DNA of 45,729 nt from Chryseosolibacter sp039917935 (GCA_039917935.1 JBDSIM010000108.1:1-45729); one strand, 5' to 3'; shown: positions 15,534-24,571, counted from the stretch's first letter. The notes: a model not told the origin generated them from the letters alone. Program-made: numbers and translations.

Positions 15534-17150
15534 ATGTCTACTGCCAAATATATTTTCGTAACCGGGGGTGTTACATCATCTCTAGGTAAGGGTATTATTG
15601 CTGCTTCGTTGGGTAAGTTACTGCAGGCCAGAGGATTCAAAGTCACCATACAAAAATTCGACCCCTATATCAATATTGACCCGGGTACACTAAATCCTTA
15701 TGAGCATGGGGAGTGTTATGTCACCGCAGACGGTGCCGAAACCGACCTTGACCTGGGTCACTATGAACGTTTTTTGAATATTCAGACCACTCGTGCTAAT
15801 AATATCACTACTGGCCGGATCTATAACACAGTCATTACCAAAGAGCGTCACGGTGAATATTTGGGAAAAACCGTTCAGGTAGTGCCCCATATTACGGATG
15901 AAATCAAAAGAAACATTTTTCTTTTGGGAGAAAGCGGCGAGTACGATTTTGTGATAACCGAGATCGGCGGTTCTGTGGGTGACATTGAATCCCTGCCCTT
16001 TATTGAAGCTGTCAGGCAGGTTCGTTGGGACATGGGCGCAGGCAATGCCCTCGTGATCCATCTCACCCTTATCCCCTATTTAAAAGCCGCAAAAGAATTG
16101 AAAACCAAGCCAACCCAACACTCTGTTAAGGAGCTGTTGGCGGAAGGAATTCAACCGGATATTTTGGTTTGCCGCACTGAGTTACCATTGCCCTTAGAGC
16201 TGCGTAAAAAACTCGCTTTGTTCTGCAACGTCCAGCTCAACTCCGTGATTGAAGCCATCGATGCAGAAACCATTTACGATGTTCCTATGCTGATGAAAAA
16301 GGAAAAGCTGGATGAACGCGTACTGGCAAAAATGAAGATCCATTCAAGATCCGAACCTGATCTGGATCAGTGGAAAACTTTTTTGGGAAAGCTTAAGAAT
16401 CCGATGGAGGAAGTCACAATTGGATTAGTGGGCAAATATGTTTCGTACCCTGATGCTTACAAATCCATCGCGGAGGCATTTGTTCACGCGGGCGCGGAAA
16501 ATGATTCCAAAGTAAATGTTACCTGGATTTCTTCGGAAGATATCAATAAGGATAGTGTCGAATCAATACTAAAAGGTCTGAATGGTATTCTTGTAGCGCC
16601 AGGTTTTGGGGAACGTGGTATGGAAGGAAAGATTGAAGCCATCAGGTACGTAAGGGAAAATAAAATTCCTTTCTTTGGCATTTGTTTAGGTATGCAATGC
16701 GCGGTAGTAGAATTTTCCAGGCATATACTGGGTCTCGAAGCCAGTTCCACCGAACTGAATGCAAAAACCGAAAATCCGGTCATCGATATGATGGAGGAAC
16801 AGAAAAAAATTACGATGAAAGGGGGAACGATGCGTTTAGGCTCTTACGATTGCAAACTAAAGAAAGGCAGCAAAGCTCAGAGCGCGTATGGTGAATCCCT
16901 GATTCAGGAAAGGCACCGCCACCGGTATGAATTTAACAACAAATATCTGGAACAGATTGAGGCTGCCGGTATGAAAACCGTTGGTATCAATCCGGAGTCG
17001 GGTTTGGTTGAAATCATTGAGTTGAAGGACCACCCGTGGTTTATTGGCGTGCAATATCATCCTGAATTGAGGAGTACCGTACTTAATCCACACCCGCTGT
17101 TTGTCAAGTTTGTTGGCGCTGCGCTAAACCATAAAAAATCTATTTCTTAA
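15534..17150 (+). CDS. pyrG: CTP synthase
   Basis: A 538-residue enzyme that aminates UTP to CTP using glutamine. The synthase half has the P-loop VTSSLGKGIIAASLGKLL near residue 13, KFDPYINIDPGTLNPYEHGE near 40, and ITEIGGSVGDIESLPF. The C-terminal class I amidotransferase half has the nucleophile in GICLGMQ and the QYHPEL His/Glu pair. Length is typical. It starts with ATG at 15534, and yidC follows after 48 bp, suggesting shared transcription. Allosteric GTP activation and CTP feedback are known for this family but not readable here. Confidence 0.97.
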   Translation: MSTAKYIFVTGGVTSSLGKGIIAASLGKLLQARGFKVTIQKFDPYINIDPGTLNPYEHGECYVTADGAETDLDLGHYERFLNIQTTRANNITTGRIYNTVITKERHGEYLGKTVQVVPHITDEIKRNIFLLGESGEYDFVITEIGGSVGDIESLPFIEAVRQVRWDMGAGNALVIHLTLIPYLKAAKELKTKPTQHSVKELLAEGIQPDILVCRTELPLPLELRKKLALFCNVQLNSVIEAIDAETIYDVPMLMKKEKLDERVLAKMKIHSRSEPDLDQWKTFLGKLKNPMEEVTIGLVGKYVSYPDAYKSIAEAFVHAGAENDSKVNVTWISSEDINKDSVESILKGLNGILVAPGFGERGMEGKIEAIRYVRENKIPFFGICLGMQCAVVEFSRHILGLEASSTELNAKTENPVIDMMEEQKKITMKGGTMRLGSYDCKLKKGSKAQSAYGESLIQERHRHRYEFNNKYLEQIEAAGMKTVGINPESGLVEIIELKDHPWFIGVQYHPELRSTVLNPHPLFVKFVGAALNHKKSIS

Positions 17151-17198
17151 TATTGCAGCCCGTTAAAAATGTTAACTTTTTTATCATAGCACAGAAAA

Positions 17199-19037
17199 AT
17201 GGATAGAAATTCGGCGATAGGATTAACCTTGATTGCAGCGTTGTTATTGGTTTATTTTTATTGGTTCTCGCCCAAAACGCCACCTGCATCTAAACAACCG
17301 GTTGTTACAGATTCGCCAACGGCCACACCCCAGGATACAACCCGGCGTGCCGAGGCAACCATTACGATTCCAGACAGTGTATTGACGGCTTCTTATGGGA
17401 ATCTCTCAACTTTCGCCAGGGGCAATGAAAGCACAACGACTGTGGAGACGGAAGACTTCTCGATCGTATTCACCAACAAAGGTGGAATAATTAAAGAATT
17501 GGAGCTTAAGAAATACAAGACTTATTTTAAAACTCCCTTAAAATTAATTACGCCCCAGCGCACCGACTTCAAACTGCTTACTGGCTATGAGGGCAAAGAG
17601 GTGAACCTGTATTCACTTTTTTACACGACCGAAAAAAAGCAGGATGGCGATACAACGCGCATTTCTTTTAGTCTGAAACTCGCCGATGGATCTGGTTTAA
17701 GACAAACTTACTCCATTCCCGCAAAGGGATATGAGATCGGTTACAGCCTTGAGCAAAAGGGCCTGTCAGAAAAATTCGCTGGCGAAAATCTCACCTTTCA
17801 ATGGAATGACAAGATCGTTCCGTCGGAGAAGGACATCACAGAAACCCGCAATAATTCAACCATCACTTATTTCGAAGCAGACGGTGGGTTTGATAATCTC
17901 GCTGAGCGTTCATCAGGTACAGAGCTCGAAACTTTCTCTCAACCGGTGAAATGGGTGGCCATCAAACAAAAATTCTTTTTATCAGCCATCATCGCACAAA
18001 AAACTAATTTTTCCGGAGGGGAAGTCTCTACCGTTACCAATGAAACTGATTCCACGATGGTGGAATATGCCAAAGTGAAACTGTTTATTCCCAAAGCAAC
18101 ATTGGCTTCCGGAAAAAGTAACTATAAATTTTACCTGGGACCCAACGACTATCAGGAAATTGATGTGGTTACTACTGATTTCGAGAAGAACGTTTATCTT
18201 GGATGGCCGCCTGTTTACTGGATCAATAAATTTGTCATCTTCCCTGTTTTTCATTTCTTAACGGGCTTCATAACCAATTATGGATTGATCATTATCATTC
18301 TTGTATTGTTGCTGAAACTTGTTCTGGCCCCCCTCTCCTATCGTTCTTACCTCAGCATGGCCAAGATGAAGGTGCTGAAACCAGAACTCGATGAGATCAA
18401 AGAAAAGCATGGTGAGGATATGACGAAGGTTCAGCAAGAGCAGCTGAAATTATATCAACAAGTGGGTGTCAACCCGATCAGCGGTTGTATACCAGTACTC
18501 TTACAGATGCCCATTCTATTTGCCATGTTCTATTTATTTCCGGCGAGTATTGAGCTAAGACAACAACCTTTTTTATGGGCGGAGGATTTATCGACCTACG
18601 ATTCAATATTAAGATTACCCTTCACAATCCCTTTTGGCGTGGGCGACCACATTAGTTTGTTCACGGTGTTAATGACGGTATCCACCCTGATCTATACCTG
18701 GCAAAATAATCAGTTATCCAACATTCAGGGACCGATGAAGTCGATGTCTTATATCATGCCGGTGATTTTCTTATTTGTCTTAAATTCATTTTCAGCCGGA
18801 CTTACCTTTTACTATTTCGTGTCGAATCTGGTAACTTTTGCGCAGCAGGCTATTATCCGGAGATTTGTCGACGAGAACAAAATCAAAGTTATTCTGGAGG
18901 AAAACCGAAAGAAAAATCTGACCGGCGGCGGGGGGGGTAAAAAATCCAAGTTTATGTCAAAACTGGAGGATGCGATGAAGGCCAGCGAGGAAGCAAGAAA
19001 AAAGACCGAGGAAGAGCGTAAGAAAAGGAAGAAGTAA
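17199..19037 (+). CDS. yidC: Membrane protein insertase YidC/Oxa1
   Basis: A 612-residue inner-membrane protein that inserts and folds membrane proteins with or without SecYEG. It has an N-terminal transmembrane helix (GLTLIAALLLVYFYWF, residues 7-22), a large periplasmic beta-rich domain (about 60-340), and the conserved five-helix core beginning near FVIFPVFHFLTGFITNYG with the PLSYRSYLSMAKM and GCIPVLLQMPILFAMFYLF segments. The tail is highly basic (KKSKFMSKLEDAMKAS..., KKTEEERKKRKK) and contains eight G in a row at 18930-18937, an in-frame polyglycine. It is in the par-dap-lep housekeeping block and ends close to the terminator before parA. Confidence 0.97.
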   Translation: MDRNSAIGLTLIAALLLVYFYWFSPKTPPASKQPVVTDSPTATPQDTTRRAEATITIPDSVLTASYGNLSTFARGNESTTTVETEDFSIVFTNKGGIIKELELKKYKTYFKTPLKLITPQRTDFKLLTGYEGKEVNLYSLFYTTEKKQDGDTTRISFSLKLADGSGLRQTYSIPAKGYEIGYSLEQKGLSEKFAGENLTFQWNDKIVPSEKDITETRNNSTITYFEADGGFDNLAERSSGTELETFSQPVKWVAIKQKFFLSAIIAQKTNFSGGEVSTVTNETDSTMVEYAKVKLFIPKATLASGKSNYKFYLGPNDYQEIDVVTTDFEKNVYLGWPPVYWINKFVIFPVFHFLTGFITNYGLIIIILVLLLKLVLAPLSYRSYLSMAKMKVLKPELDEIKEKHGEDMTKVQQEQLKLYQQVGVNPISGCIPVLLQMPILFAMFYLFPASIELRQQPFLWAEDLSTYDSILRLPFTIPFGVGDHISLFTVLMTVSTLIYTWQNNQLSNIQGPMKSMSYIMPVIFLFVLNSFSAGLTFYYFVSNLVTFAQQAIIRRFVDENKIKVILEENRKKNLTGGGGGKKSKFMSKLEDAMKASEEARKKTEEERKKRKK

Positions 19038-19050
19038 AATCTAAAAAGCA

Positions 19051-19075
19051 GGCCGGTTAAGAATTTTCACCGGCC
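19051..19075 (+). repeat. GGCCGGT/ACCGGCC inverted repeat after yidC
   Basis: Seven-base arms at 19051-19057 and 19069-19075 flank an 11-base loop. It is not followed by a T-run, so it is a weak terminator candidate or a processing hairpin. Confidence 0.45.
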
Positions 19076-19101
19076 GGTCTTATTAAGATAGTAACTTTCA
19101 G

Positions 19102-19130
19102 ACACTTATCCTAGGATAGGTGTTGATTTT
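19102..19130 (+). terminator. Probable yidC terminator
   Basis: A stem of nine pairs (one G-U) with loop CTAG covers 19102-19123, around the palindrome TATCCTAGGATA, and TGATTTTT follows. It matches a rho-independent terminator better than the earlier inverted repeat and separates yidC from parA. Confidence 0.65.
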
Positions 19131-19164
19131 TAGGGTTATAAACGTGCATTGTTTGTGTACCGAT

Positions 19165-19173
19165 TGTGGATAA
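19165..19173 (-). promoter_or_regulatory. Perfect DnaA box
   Basis: TGTGGATAA on the plus strand is TTATCCACA on the minus strand, the consensus DnaA-binding box. It stands directly upstream of parS-like half-sites and the parA promoter. One box does not make an origin, but it is the right motif in the right neighbourhood (yidC/par). Confidence 0.55.
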
Positions 19174-19176
19174 CAC

Positions 19177-19194
19177 GTTCCACGATGTTCCACG
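19177..19194 (+). repeat. Two tandem GTTCCACG half-sites upstream of parA
   Basis: GTTCCACG occurs at 19177-19184 and 19187-19194, spaced by exactly 10 bp. The second, TGTTCCACG, differs from the parS half-site (TGTTTCACG) at one base. They face the same way, so this is not a complete palindromic parS, but could be a ParB or other regulatory binding site overlapping the parA promoter region. Confidence 0.5.
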
Positions 19195-19212
19195 CCCATG
19201 GGTATTTTACGA

Positions 19213-19220
19213 TATATTTG
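19213..19220 (+). promoter_or_regulatory. Candidate -7 element of parA
   Basis: TATATTTG fits TAnnTTTG exactly. No TTG is found at the expected spacing upstream; the half-sites above occupy that position. The implied leader before the parA ATG is about 170 nt. Confidence 0.5.
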
Positions 19221-19282
19221 CACGCCTGAACTGTAAATAACAGGCAGGAAATTCATTTTGGTTTTCCGTCACTTGACTGATC

Positions 19283-19393
19283 ATGAAGGCTTCAAACTGC
19301 AGGCTACTAGCCCACAAGCTGTTACAAAGTAGAGTCACTTCAATTACAGCCTTACATCATCCGGAAAAACTACGGCAGAACGCAAACAAATAA
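19283..19393 (+). CDS. Possible upstream short ORF before parA (36 codons)
   Basis: An ATG at 19283 opens a frame of 36 codons that ends TAA at 19391-19393, two bases before the parA ATG. The product is basic (starting MKASNCRLLAHKLLQSRVTS) and resembles nothing known to me. It may be chance, or it may couple translation to parA. Confidence 0.3.
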   Translation: MKASNCRLLAHKLLQSRVTSITALHHPEKLRQNANK

Positions 19394-19395
19394 GC

Positions 19396-20169
19396 ATGGG
19401 AAAGATCATTGCGATTGCAAATCAAAAGGGCGGTGTAGGCAAAACTACTTCTGCCATTAACCTGGCGGCAAGCCTGGCAGTTCTGGAACGAAAAACCTTA
19501 TTGGTGGATGCAGACCCACAGGCGAATTCTACCTCCGGTTTAGGGCTCAATCCAAAAGACATTCATAAGGGAATATACGAATGCATGGTAGACGGGGTGA
19601 ATCCGAGGGAGGCAATCTTAAAAAATGATCTGAAGTTTCTGGACGTCCTTCCTTCCCATATCGACCTGGTGGGTGCTGAAGTTGAGATGGTGAGCATTGA
19701 GCGCCGGGAAGAAAAAATGCGGGATGCCTTAAGCAAGATCAAAAATGACTACGATTTTATCATTATAGACTGTTCCCCCTCTTTGGGCTTGATCACCATC
19801 AACGCATTAACGGCAGCAGATTCGGTGATCATTCCTGTACAATGTGAATACTTTGCCCTGGAGGGTCTGGGAAAACTTTTAAATACTATTAAGATCATTC
19901 AGACAAGATTAAATCCCCGGCTGGAAATAGAAGGTATTTTGCTGACGTTATATGATTCACGCACGAGCCTTGGAAATCAGGTGGTCGAAGAGGTGAGAAC
20001 TCATTTTCAAAAAATGACTTTTAAAACCATCATCCCCAGAAATGTAAAGCTAAGTGAATCACCAAGCTTTGGATTGCCTGTGATTGTACACGATGCCGAA
20101 AGCAAAGGCGCCATCAGTTATTTGAACCTTGCCCACGAAATTTTAGATAAAAACGGAGCGTCGAAATGA
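19396..20169 (+). CDS. parA: Chromosome partitioning ATPase ParA (Soj)
   Basis: A 257-residue deviant Walker ATPase with KGGVGKTTSAINLA near residue 11 (the signature Lys is at 11 and the P-loop Lys at 16), the LLVDADPQAN motif, and IIDCSPSLGLIT. It drives segregation of the origin region with ParB bound to parS sites. It starts with ATG at 19396 and overlaps parB by four bases (ATGA). A DnaA box and half-sites lie upstream. In this group of bacteria parA, parB, the DUF5683 gene, dapB and lepB stand in this order. Confidence 0.95.
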   Translation: MGKIIAIANQKGGVGKTTSAINLAASLAVLERKTLLVDADPQANSTSGLGLNPKDIHKGIYECMVDGVNPREAILKNDLKFLDVLPSHIDLVGAEVEMVSIERREEKMRDALSKIKNDYDFIIIDCSPSLGLITINALTAADSVIIPVQCEYFALEGLGKLLNTIKIIQTRLNPRLEIEGILLTLYDSRTSLGNQVVEEVRTHFQKMTFKTIIPRNVKLSESPSFGLPVIVHDAESKGAISYLNLAHEILDKNGASK

Positions 20170-21089
20170 GTAAGAAAAGAGCATTAGGAAGGGGACTTAG
20201 CGCGCTGTTAAGCGATAATTCCCCTGAAGATAAACTGGATGTTGACATCCAAACTCCCGCGGGATCAACCTCCCAGGCACAGCCCGTGAGCGGAATTGCA
20301 GAAATTCAAGTGGGGGAAATTGAAGTAAACCCTTTTCAACCGAGAACGCATTTCGATCAGGAGGCTTTACAGGAACTGAGCGAATCGATCAAAGTTCATG
20401 GAATTATTCAACCCATTACTGTCAGAAGGTTAACATCAAATCAATACCAGCTCATCTCAGGTGAGCGGCGTTTCCAGGCTTCCAAACTGGCGGGGTTAAA
20501 AACCATTCCGGCGTATATCCGTTCCGCCAATGATCAGCAGATGCTTGAAATGGCGCTGATCGAAAACATTCAGCGGGAAAATCTGAATGCAATTGAAATT
20601 GCCCTTAGCTATCAACGTTTAATTTCAGAATGCAGTCTCAAACAAGATGAGTTAGGCGATCGCGTCGGAAAAAATCGTGCAACCGTAACTAATTATCTTC
20701 GGTTGCTAAGGCTTCCGCCGGATATTCAGATAGCGGTACGCGATAATAAATTGTCCATGGGCCATGCCAGGGCCATCATTAATGTTGAGAACCCTGACAA
20801 ACAACTTTATATTTTTAAAAAGACGTTAAGCGAAGATCTTTCCGTTAGAAAAGTAGAAGAACTGGTTAGGGAAGTATCCGGAAAGAAAGCAGAAAATGAC
20901 AGTGAAGAATCGGGGAGCACAGGGGCAGTAACGGTCAGCCGTGAAATTTCACAGTTGCAATCAAAACTTTCCTCGCACTTTGGCACTCGTGTTGTTGTTA
21001 AAAGCGATGGTGCGAAAGGTGAAATAAAAATCCCGTTCTTATCAATAGAAGATCTGAACCGCGTATTGGATATTTTGAAAATGTCATAA
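20166..21089 (+). CDS. parB: Chromosome partitioning protein ParB (Spo0J/Noc type)
   Basis: A 307-residue DNA-binding protein. Residues about 45-135 are the ParB/sulfiredoxin-like CTPase domain with NPFQPRTHFD, GIIQPITVR, LISGERRFQASKLAGL and MALIENIQREN; a helix-turn-helix follows (LKQDELGDRVGKNRATVTNYLRLLRLP), then a C-terminal dimerisation region. It binds parS and loads onto DNA as a clamp. The GERR motif found in ParB CTPases is present, and the start ATG overlaps the end of parA, so translation is coupled. Confidence 0.95.
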   Translation: MSKKRALGRGLSALLSDNSPEDKLDVDIQTPAGSTSQAQPVSGIAEIQVGEIEVNPFQPRTHFDQEALQELSESIKVHGIIQPITVRRLTSNQYQLISGERRFQASKLAGLKTIPAYIRSANDQQMLEMALIENIQRENLNAIEIALSYQRLISECSLKQDELGDRVGKNRATVTNYLRLLRLPPDIQIAVRDNKLSMGHARAIINVENPDKQLYIFKKTLSEDLSVRKVEELVREVSGKKAENDSEESGSTGAVTVSREISQLQSKLSSHFGTRVVVKSDGAKGEIKIPFLSIEDLNRVLDILKMS

Positions 21090-21121
21090 AAAGGATGGTA
21101 TGGTTTGACACCTGTTCATGC

Positions 21122-21709
21122 ATGAAAAAACTTTATCTCATAGTCTTGATCCTTCTCGGCGCGGCTCATGCAGACGCACAGGATTCTCTGATCGTTGAGC
21201 GCGATACTGTTTTTCAGAATGAGCCGGATACAGTAGCCATAAAATCGCTGGCGAAAAGGTATAGCCCCCGCAAAGCGATCCTGTATGCGGCCATCATGCC
21301 TGGCCTCGGTCAGGTATACAATAAAAAATACTGGAAGCTTCCATTGGTATACGGGGGATTTTATGCTATCGGCTATTACATCAACGCTTATAATAATCTG
21401 TATACAGAATACAAAGGTTATCTGTTTGAGAACATTGAAGCCGGCCGTGGTGAAAATGTAGAAAACCCAACCATAAACCGAACTACCGGACAGCTGCGAA
21501 CAATTGTCGATAAAACCCGACGTGAACGCGACCTCATGATCATCCTTCTGGGGGGAATGTATTTGCTGCAAATGGTTGATGCGCATGTTGACTCACACCT
21601 GAAAGAATTTGACCTGAATCCAAACCTTCAAGTCAGTATTGAACCCAGCATGAAACAGGATGCGTGGACCGGCAGAACCGCAGGTCTCTCCCTTATCGTC
21701 AGGTTTTAA
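21122..21709 (+). CDS. DUF5683 family membrane protein
   Basis: A 195-residue protein with a signal peptide (MKKLYLIVLILLGAAHADAQ), a conserved AAIMPGLGQVYNKKYWKLPLVYGGFYAIGYYI segment containing a hydrophobic span, a second hydrophobic segment (RDLMIILLGGMYLLQMVDAHVD) and a beta-like C-terminus. The PGLGQxYN motif with the later MYLLxxxDAxVD is the hallmark of DUF5683, widespread in Bacteroidota next to parB and dapB; its role is unknown. I use the ATG at 21122 because it begins a clean signal peptide; an in-frame ATG at 21095 adds nine residues and cannot be excluded. Confidence 0.87.
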   Translation: MKKLYLIVLILLGAAHADAQDSLIVERDTVFQNEPDTVAIKSLAKRYSPRKAILYAAIMPGLGQVYNKKYWKLPLVYGGFYAIGYYINAYNNLYTEYKGYLFENIEAGRGENVENPTINRTTGQLRTIVDKTRRERDLMIILLGGMYLLQMVDAHVDSHLKEFDLNPNLQVSIEPSMKQDAWTGRTAGLSLIVRF

Positions 21710-21771
21710 ATCTTCATTACCGCGATATATTTAAAGAAGGTACATTACCGGCAAAATAATTTGATTCGTAT

Positions 21772-22479
21772 ATGGATATATTGTTGGTAGGATATGGCAA
21801 AATGGGCAAGACCATTGAAAGTATCGCCCTCGAGCGTGGCCATACCATTGCCGGAAAAATTGATATTGATAATCAAGAGGAGCTACTCACGGTTAAGGCG
21901 GATGTGGCGATTGAATTCTCGCACCCTGATGCCGCTTTTGAAAATGTAAAGCGATGCATTGAAAGACAAATTCCTGTTGTTTGTGGAACCACGGGATGGC
22001 TGAAACGCAAAGGGGAACTAGAAGCGTTGACAAGTGAGCGGGGCTCAACCTTCTTCTACGCGTCGAATTACAGTCTGGGTGTTAATCTATTTTTCAAATT
22101 AAACGAACAACTGGCAAAGATGATGAACCAGTTTTCAGCTTATAATGTCAGCATCGACGAAGTGCACCATGCGGAAAAGAAAGATGCTCCCAGTGGAACG
22201 GCAATCAGCCTGGCGGAAGGTATTGTTCAATACCTTAACAGGAAGAAAAAATGGAGCAAGGGTGCCGCCGAAACGGCGACAGAAATAGAAATTAATTCCT
22301 TTCGGATTAATGATGTGCCCGGAACGCATGTTATAAAATATACATCATTGATCGATGATATTGAGATTAAGCACACAGCCCATACGCGTGAGGGCTTTGC
22401 CCTGGGGGCTGTCATGGTTGCCGAATGGATAAAAGACAAAAAGGGCGTATTAAATATGAATGATTTTTTGAAATTCTAA
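21772..22479 (+). CDS. dapB: 4-hydroxy-tetrahydrodipicolinate reductase
   Basis: A 235-residue NAD(P)H enzyme of lysine and peptidoglycan precursor synthesis. It begins MDILLVGYGKMGKTI, the Rossmann nucleotide site, includes VCGTTGW, SNYSLGVNLFF, and the conserved DEVHHAEKKDAPSGTA catalytic/substrate motif. Its length is a little under the usual 240-270. It follows the DUF5683 gene in the conserved order and is not closely overlapped, so it probably belongs to the same transcript. Confidence 0.95.
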   Translation: MDILLVGYGKMGKTIESIALERGHTIAGKIDIDNQEELLTVKADVAIEFSHPDAAFENVKRCIERQIPVVCGTTGWLKRKGELEALTSERGSTFFYASNYSLGVNLFFKLNEQLAKMMNQFSAYNVSIDEVHHAEKKDAPSGTAISLAEGIVQYLNRKKKWSKGAAETATEIEINSFRINDVPGTHVIKYTSLIDDIEIKHTAHTREGFALGAVMVAEWIKDKKGVLNMNDFLKF

Positions 22480-22668
22480 CGTAATTCCCGCGACCAATCT
22501 CCAGAAAGCATTAGTTCTTTTAACCATCATCCTTATCCATGACGCATTGGTCAGTAATCAGGCAGCAGAAAGCCGTTTCTGACCTTCAAAACAGGATAAC
22601 GGCTAGGGGATCTGCGGATTACCATTATTTTCCTTTTATTTGCAGGCTTTAAATAGGTACCCACGAAT

Positions 22669-23823
22669 ATGAATTGGCAGTTTAGAAAGAAAAAAGAGTC
22701 TGATAAAGACGAAGCGGTTGAACCAAAATCAAAGATGCGTGAATGGGGAGATGCCATCCTCTTTGCCGTCATCGCAGCCACCCTCATACGCTGGCTCATT
22801 ATGGAAGCTTATACCATACCTACGCCCTCCATGGAGAAATCCTTATTGGTTGGTGACTTTTTGTTTGTCAGTAAGTTTCATTACGGAAGCAGAACTACAA
22901 CCACCCCGCTACAGGTTCCCCTTACCCATCAAAAAATCTGGTTTACTGAAATTCCATCGTATACCGAGTGGATAAAACTGCCTTCTTACAGACTTCCCGG
23001 CATCAGCAGGGTGAAGCGCAATGATGTAGTGGTTTTCAATGTTCCTCCTATTGAACTCAACGAAGGCGTGGATTACCCGGTTGACCTGAAGACGAACTAT
23101 ATTAAACGCTGCGTAGGCATTGCAGGAGATACGCTAAAAATTATTAACCGACAGGTTTATGTGAATAGCAAGCCTTCAGAGAATCCGGAGGAAATGCAGC
23201 TTAGCTACCTGGTGACTTCCAGGGATGAGATCAATGAAAGAATTTTGACGCGTTACAAGGTGTATGATCAGCGCATCGTAGCCAGAAATGCAAACTCGGT
23301 TGTCTATCAGATGCATATTACGGAGGAACTGGCCAACGAACTTCGAAAGTTAACTTTTATTCAGGACGTAAAGGTAGGAACGCAAAATGAAGACGGGTTA
23401 GGCGCGAGAACTGAAAAGATGGTTGAGTATAATATTTTTCCCGACCCCAAAATATTTCCGTGGAACGGTGATTTTTTTGGACCGCTAGTGATTCCAAAAG
23501 AGGGCATGACCATAACCATTGATGAGAAAACGCTGGCTACCTATGGAAGTACGATCTCCGAATATGATCACAATGAAAATGTAAAAATTGAGAACGGTAA
23601 GCTATTCATTAATGGCAGGGAAGTGAGCCAGTATACTTTCAAGCAGAATTATTATTTCATGATGGGCGATAACCGGCATAATTCTCTTGATTCCAGGTAT
23701 TGGGGATTTGTACCGGAAGACCATATTGTGGGCAAAGCTTTCTTCATCTGGTTGTCTCTCGATCGCAATGCCGGTTTCTTCAACAAGATTCGCTGGAACA
23801 GATTCTTTAAGTTGATTGAGTAG
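22669..23823 (+). CDS. lepB: Signal peptidase I
   Basis: A 384-residue type I signal peptidase. An N-terminal membrane segment (ILFAVIAATLIRWLIMEAY, about 30-48) precedes the catalytic Ser54 in TPSMEKSLLVGDFLFVSK; the general base is Lys146 in NYIKRCVGIAGD; KRNDVVVF and GDNRHNSLDSRYWGFVP complete the conserved boxes. A long insertion of about 150 residues lies between the Lys and the GDNR box, as is common in Bacteroidota. It cleaves signal peptides of secreted proteins. The ATG at 22669 is 190 bp after dapB, whose spacer shows no clear terminator. Confidence 0.94.
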   Translation: MNWQFRKKKESDKDEAVEPKSKMREWGDAILFAVIAATLIRWLIMEAYTIPTPSMEKSLLVGDFLFVSKFHYGSRTTTTPLQVPLTHQKIWFTEIPSYTEWIKLPSYRLPGISRVKRNDVVVFNVPPIELNEGVDYPVDLKTNYIKRCVGIAGDTLKIINRQVYVNSKPSENPEEMQLSYLVTSRDEINERILTRYKVYDQRIVARNANSVVYQMHITEELANELRKLTFIQDVKVGTQNEDGLGARTEKMVEYNIFPDPKIFPWNGDFFGPLVIPKEGMTITIDEKTLATYGSTISEYDHNENVKIENGKLFINGREVSQYTFKQNYYFMMGDNRHNSLDSRYWGFVPEDHIVGKAFFIWLSLDRNAGFFNKIRWNRFFKLIE

Positions 23824-23908
23824 TCTTACAAGCCCGTGGAATTCACGCAGCCAGTTTAACAATTCAAAGTCAACAAAGAAGAATTAGTCAACGATCGACT
23901 CCTGACCA

Positions 23909-24571
23909 CTACCAGTCAATCTCGACTTTACCTTTGCCTGCCAGGTATTGGTTAGTTTTGCTGAAATGTCTACAGCCAAAGAATCCCCGATCCGCAGAAA
24001 AAGGTGAAGGGTGTGCCGACATCAGTACCAGGTGTTTATTGCGATCAATAACCTCTCCTTTTTTTTGCGCGTATGCACCCCATAACAAGAAGACTATCCC
24101 TTCTTTTTCATCTGATAATTTTTTAATCACCGCATCTGTAAAAGTCTCCCAACCTTTGTTTTGATGTGAACCCGGTGTACTTGCCCTAACGGTGAGGGTG
24201 GCGTTCAGCAGTAACACGCCCTGGCTGGCCCAACGCTCTAAATCCCCGGAAGCGGGTATAGGTTTATTCAGATCATTTCTGATTTCCTTAAAGATATTAA
24301 CTAATGAAGGAGGTATGCGTACCCCTTGGTGAACGGAAAAACAAAGCCCATTTGCCTGTCCTTGCCCATGATACGGATCTTGCCCGATGATCACCACTTT
24401 AACGTCGGAAAAATCACAGCGATCAAACGCTTTGAAGATGTCTATACCGGCGGGGTAAATGGTCTGGTGTTTGTACTCATGTTTAATGAATTCTATCAAT
24501 TCCTTGAAATAGGGTTTGTGAAATTCATCGTTGAGCAGCGTTTTCCAGCTAGATGCAATCTTTACTTCCAT
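23909..24571 (-). CDS. ung: Uracil-DNA glycosylase (family 1)
   Basis: A 220-residue enzyme that removes uracil from DNA. The catalytic Asp65 is in VVIIGQDPYHG, followed by GQANGLCFSV, GVLLLNATLTV, and the HPSP His region (SAHPSPFSADRGFFGCRHFSKTN). The last part of the active-site pocket (NKGWETFTDAV) is present. Length is typical. The ATG at 24569-24571 is used since it gives the usual short N-terminus; the frame runs 13 codons further. It converges with lepB across an 85-bp gap and is divergent from apaG. Confidence 0.95.
   Translation of the reverse strand: MEVKIASSWKTLLNDEFHKPYFKELIEFIKHEYKHQTIYPAGIDIFKAFDRCDFSDVKVVIIGQDPYHGQGQANGLCFSVHQGVRIPPSLVNIFKEIRNDLNKPIPASGDLERWASQGVLLLNATLTVRASTPGSHQNKGWETFTDAVIKKLSDEKEGIVFLLWGAYAQKKGEVIDRNKHLVLMSAHPSPFSADRGFFGCRHFSKTNQYLAGKGKVEIDW

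Noticed and set aside
18930..18937. Frameshift in yidC at the G-run
   Set aside because: The frame is intact as given; the tract is reported only as a possible slip site.
19102..19123. Palindrome after yidC taken as a parS site
   Set aside because: It lacks the TGTTTCACG-type core and is followed by a T-run, so it fits a terminator better.
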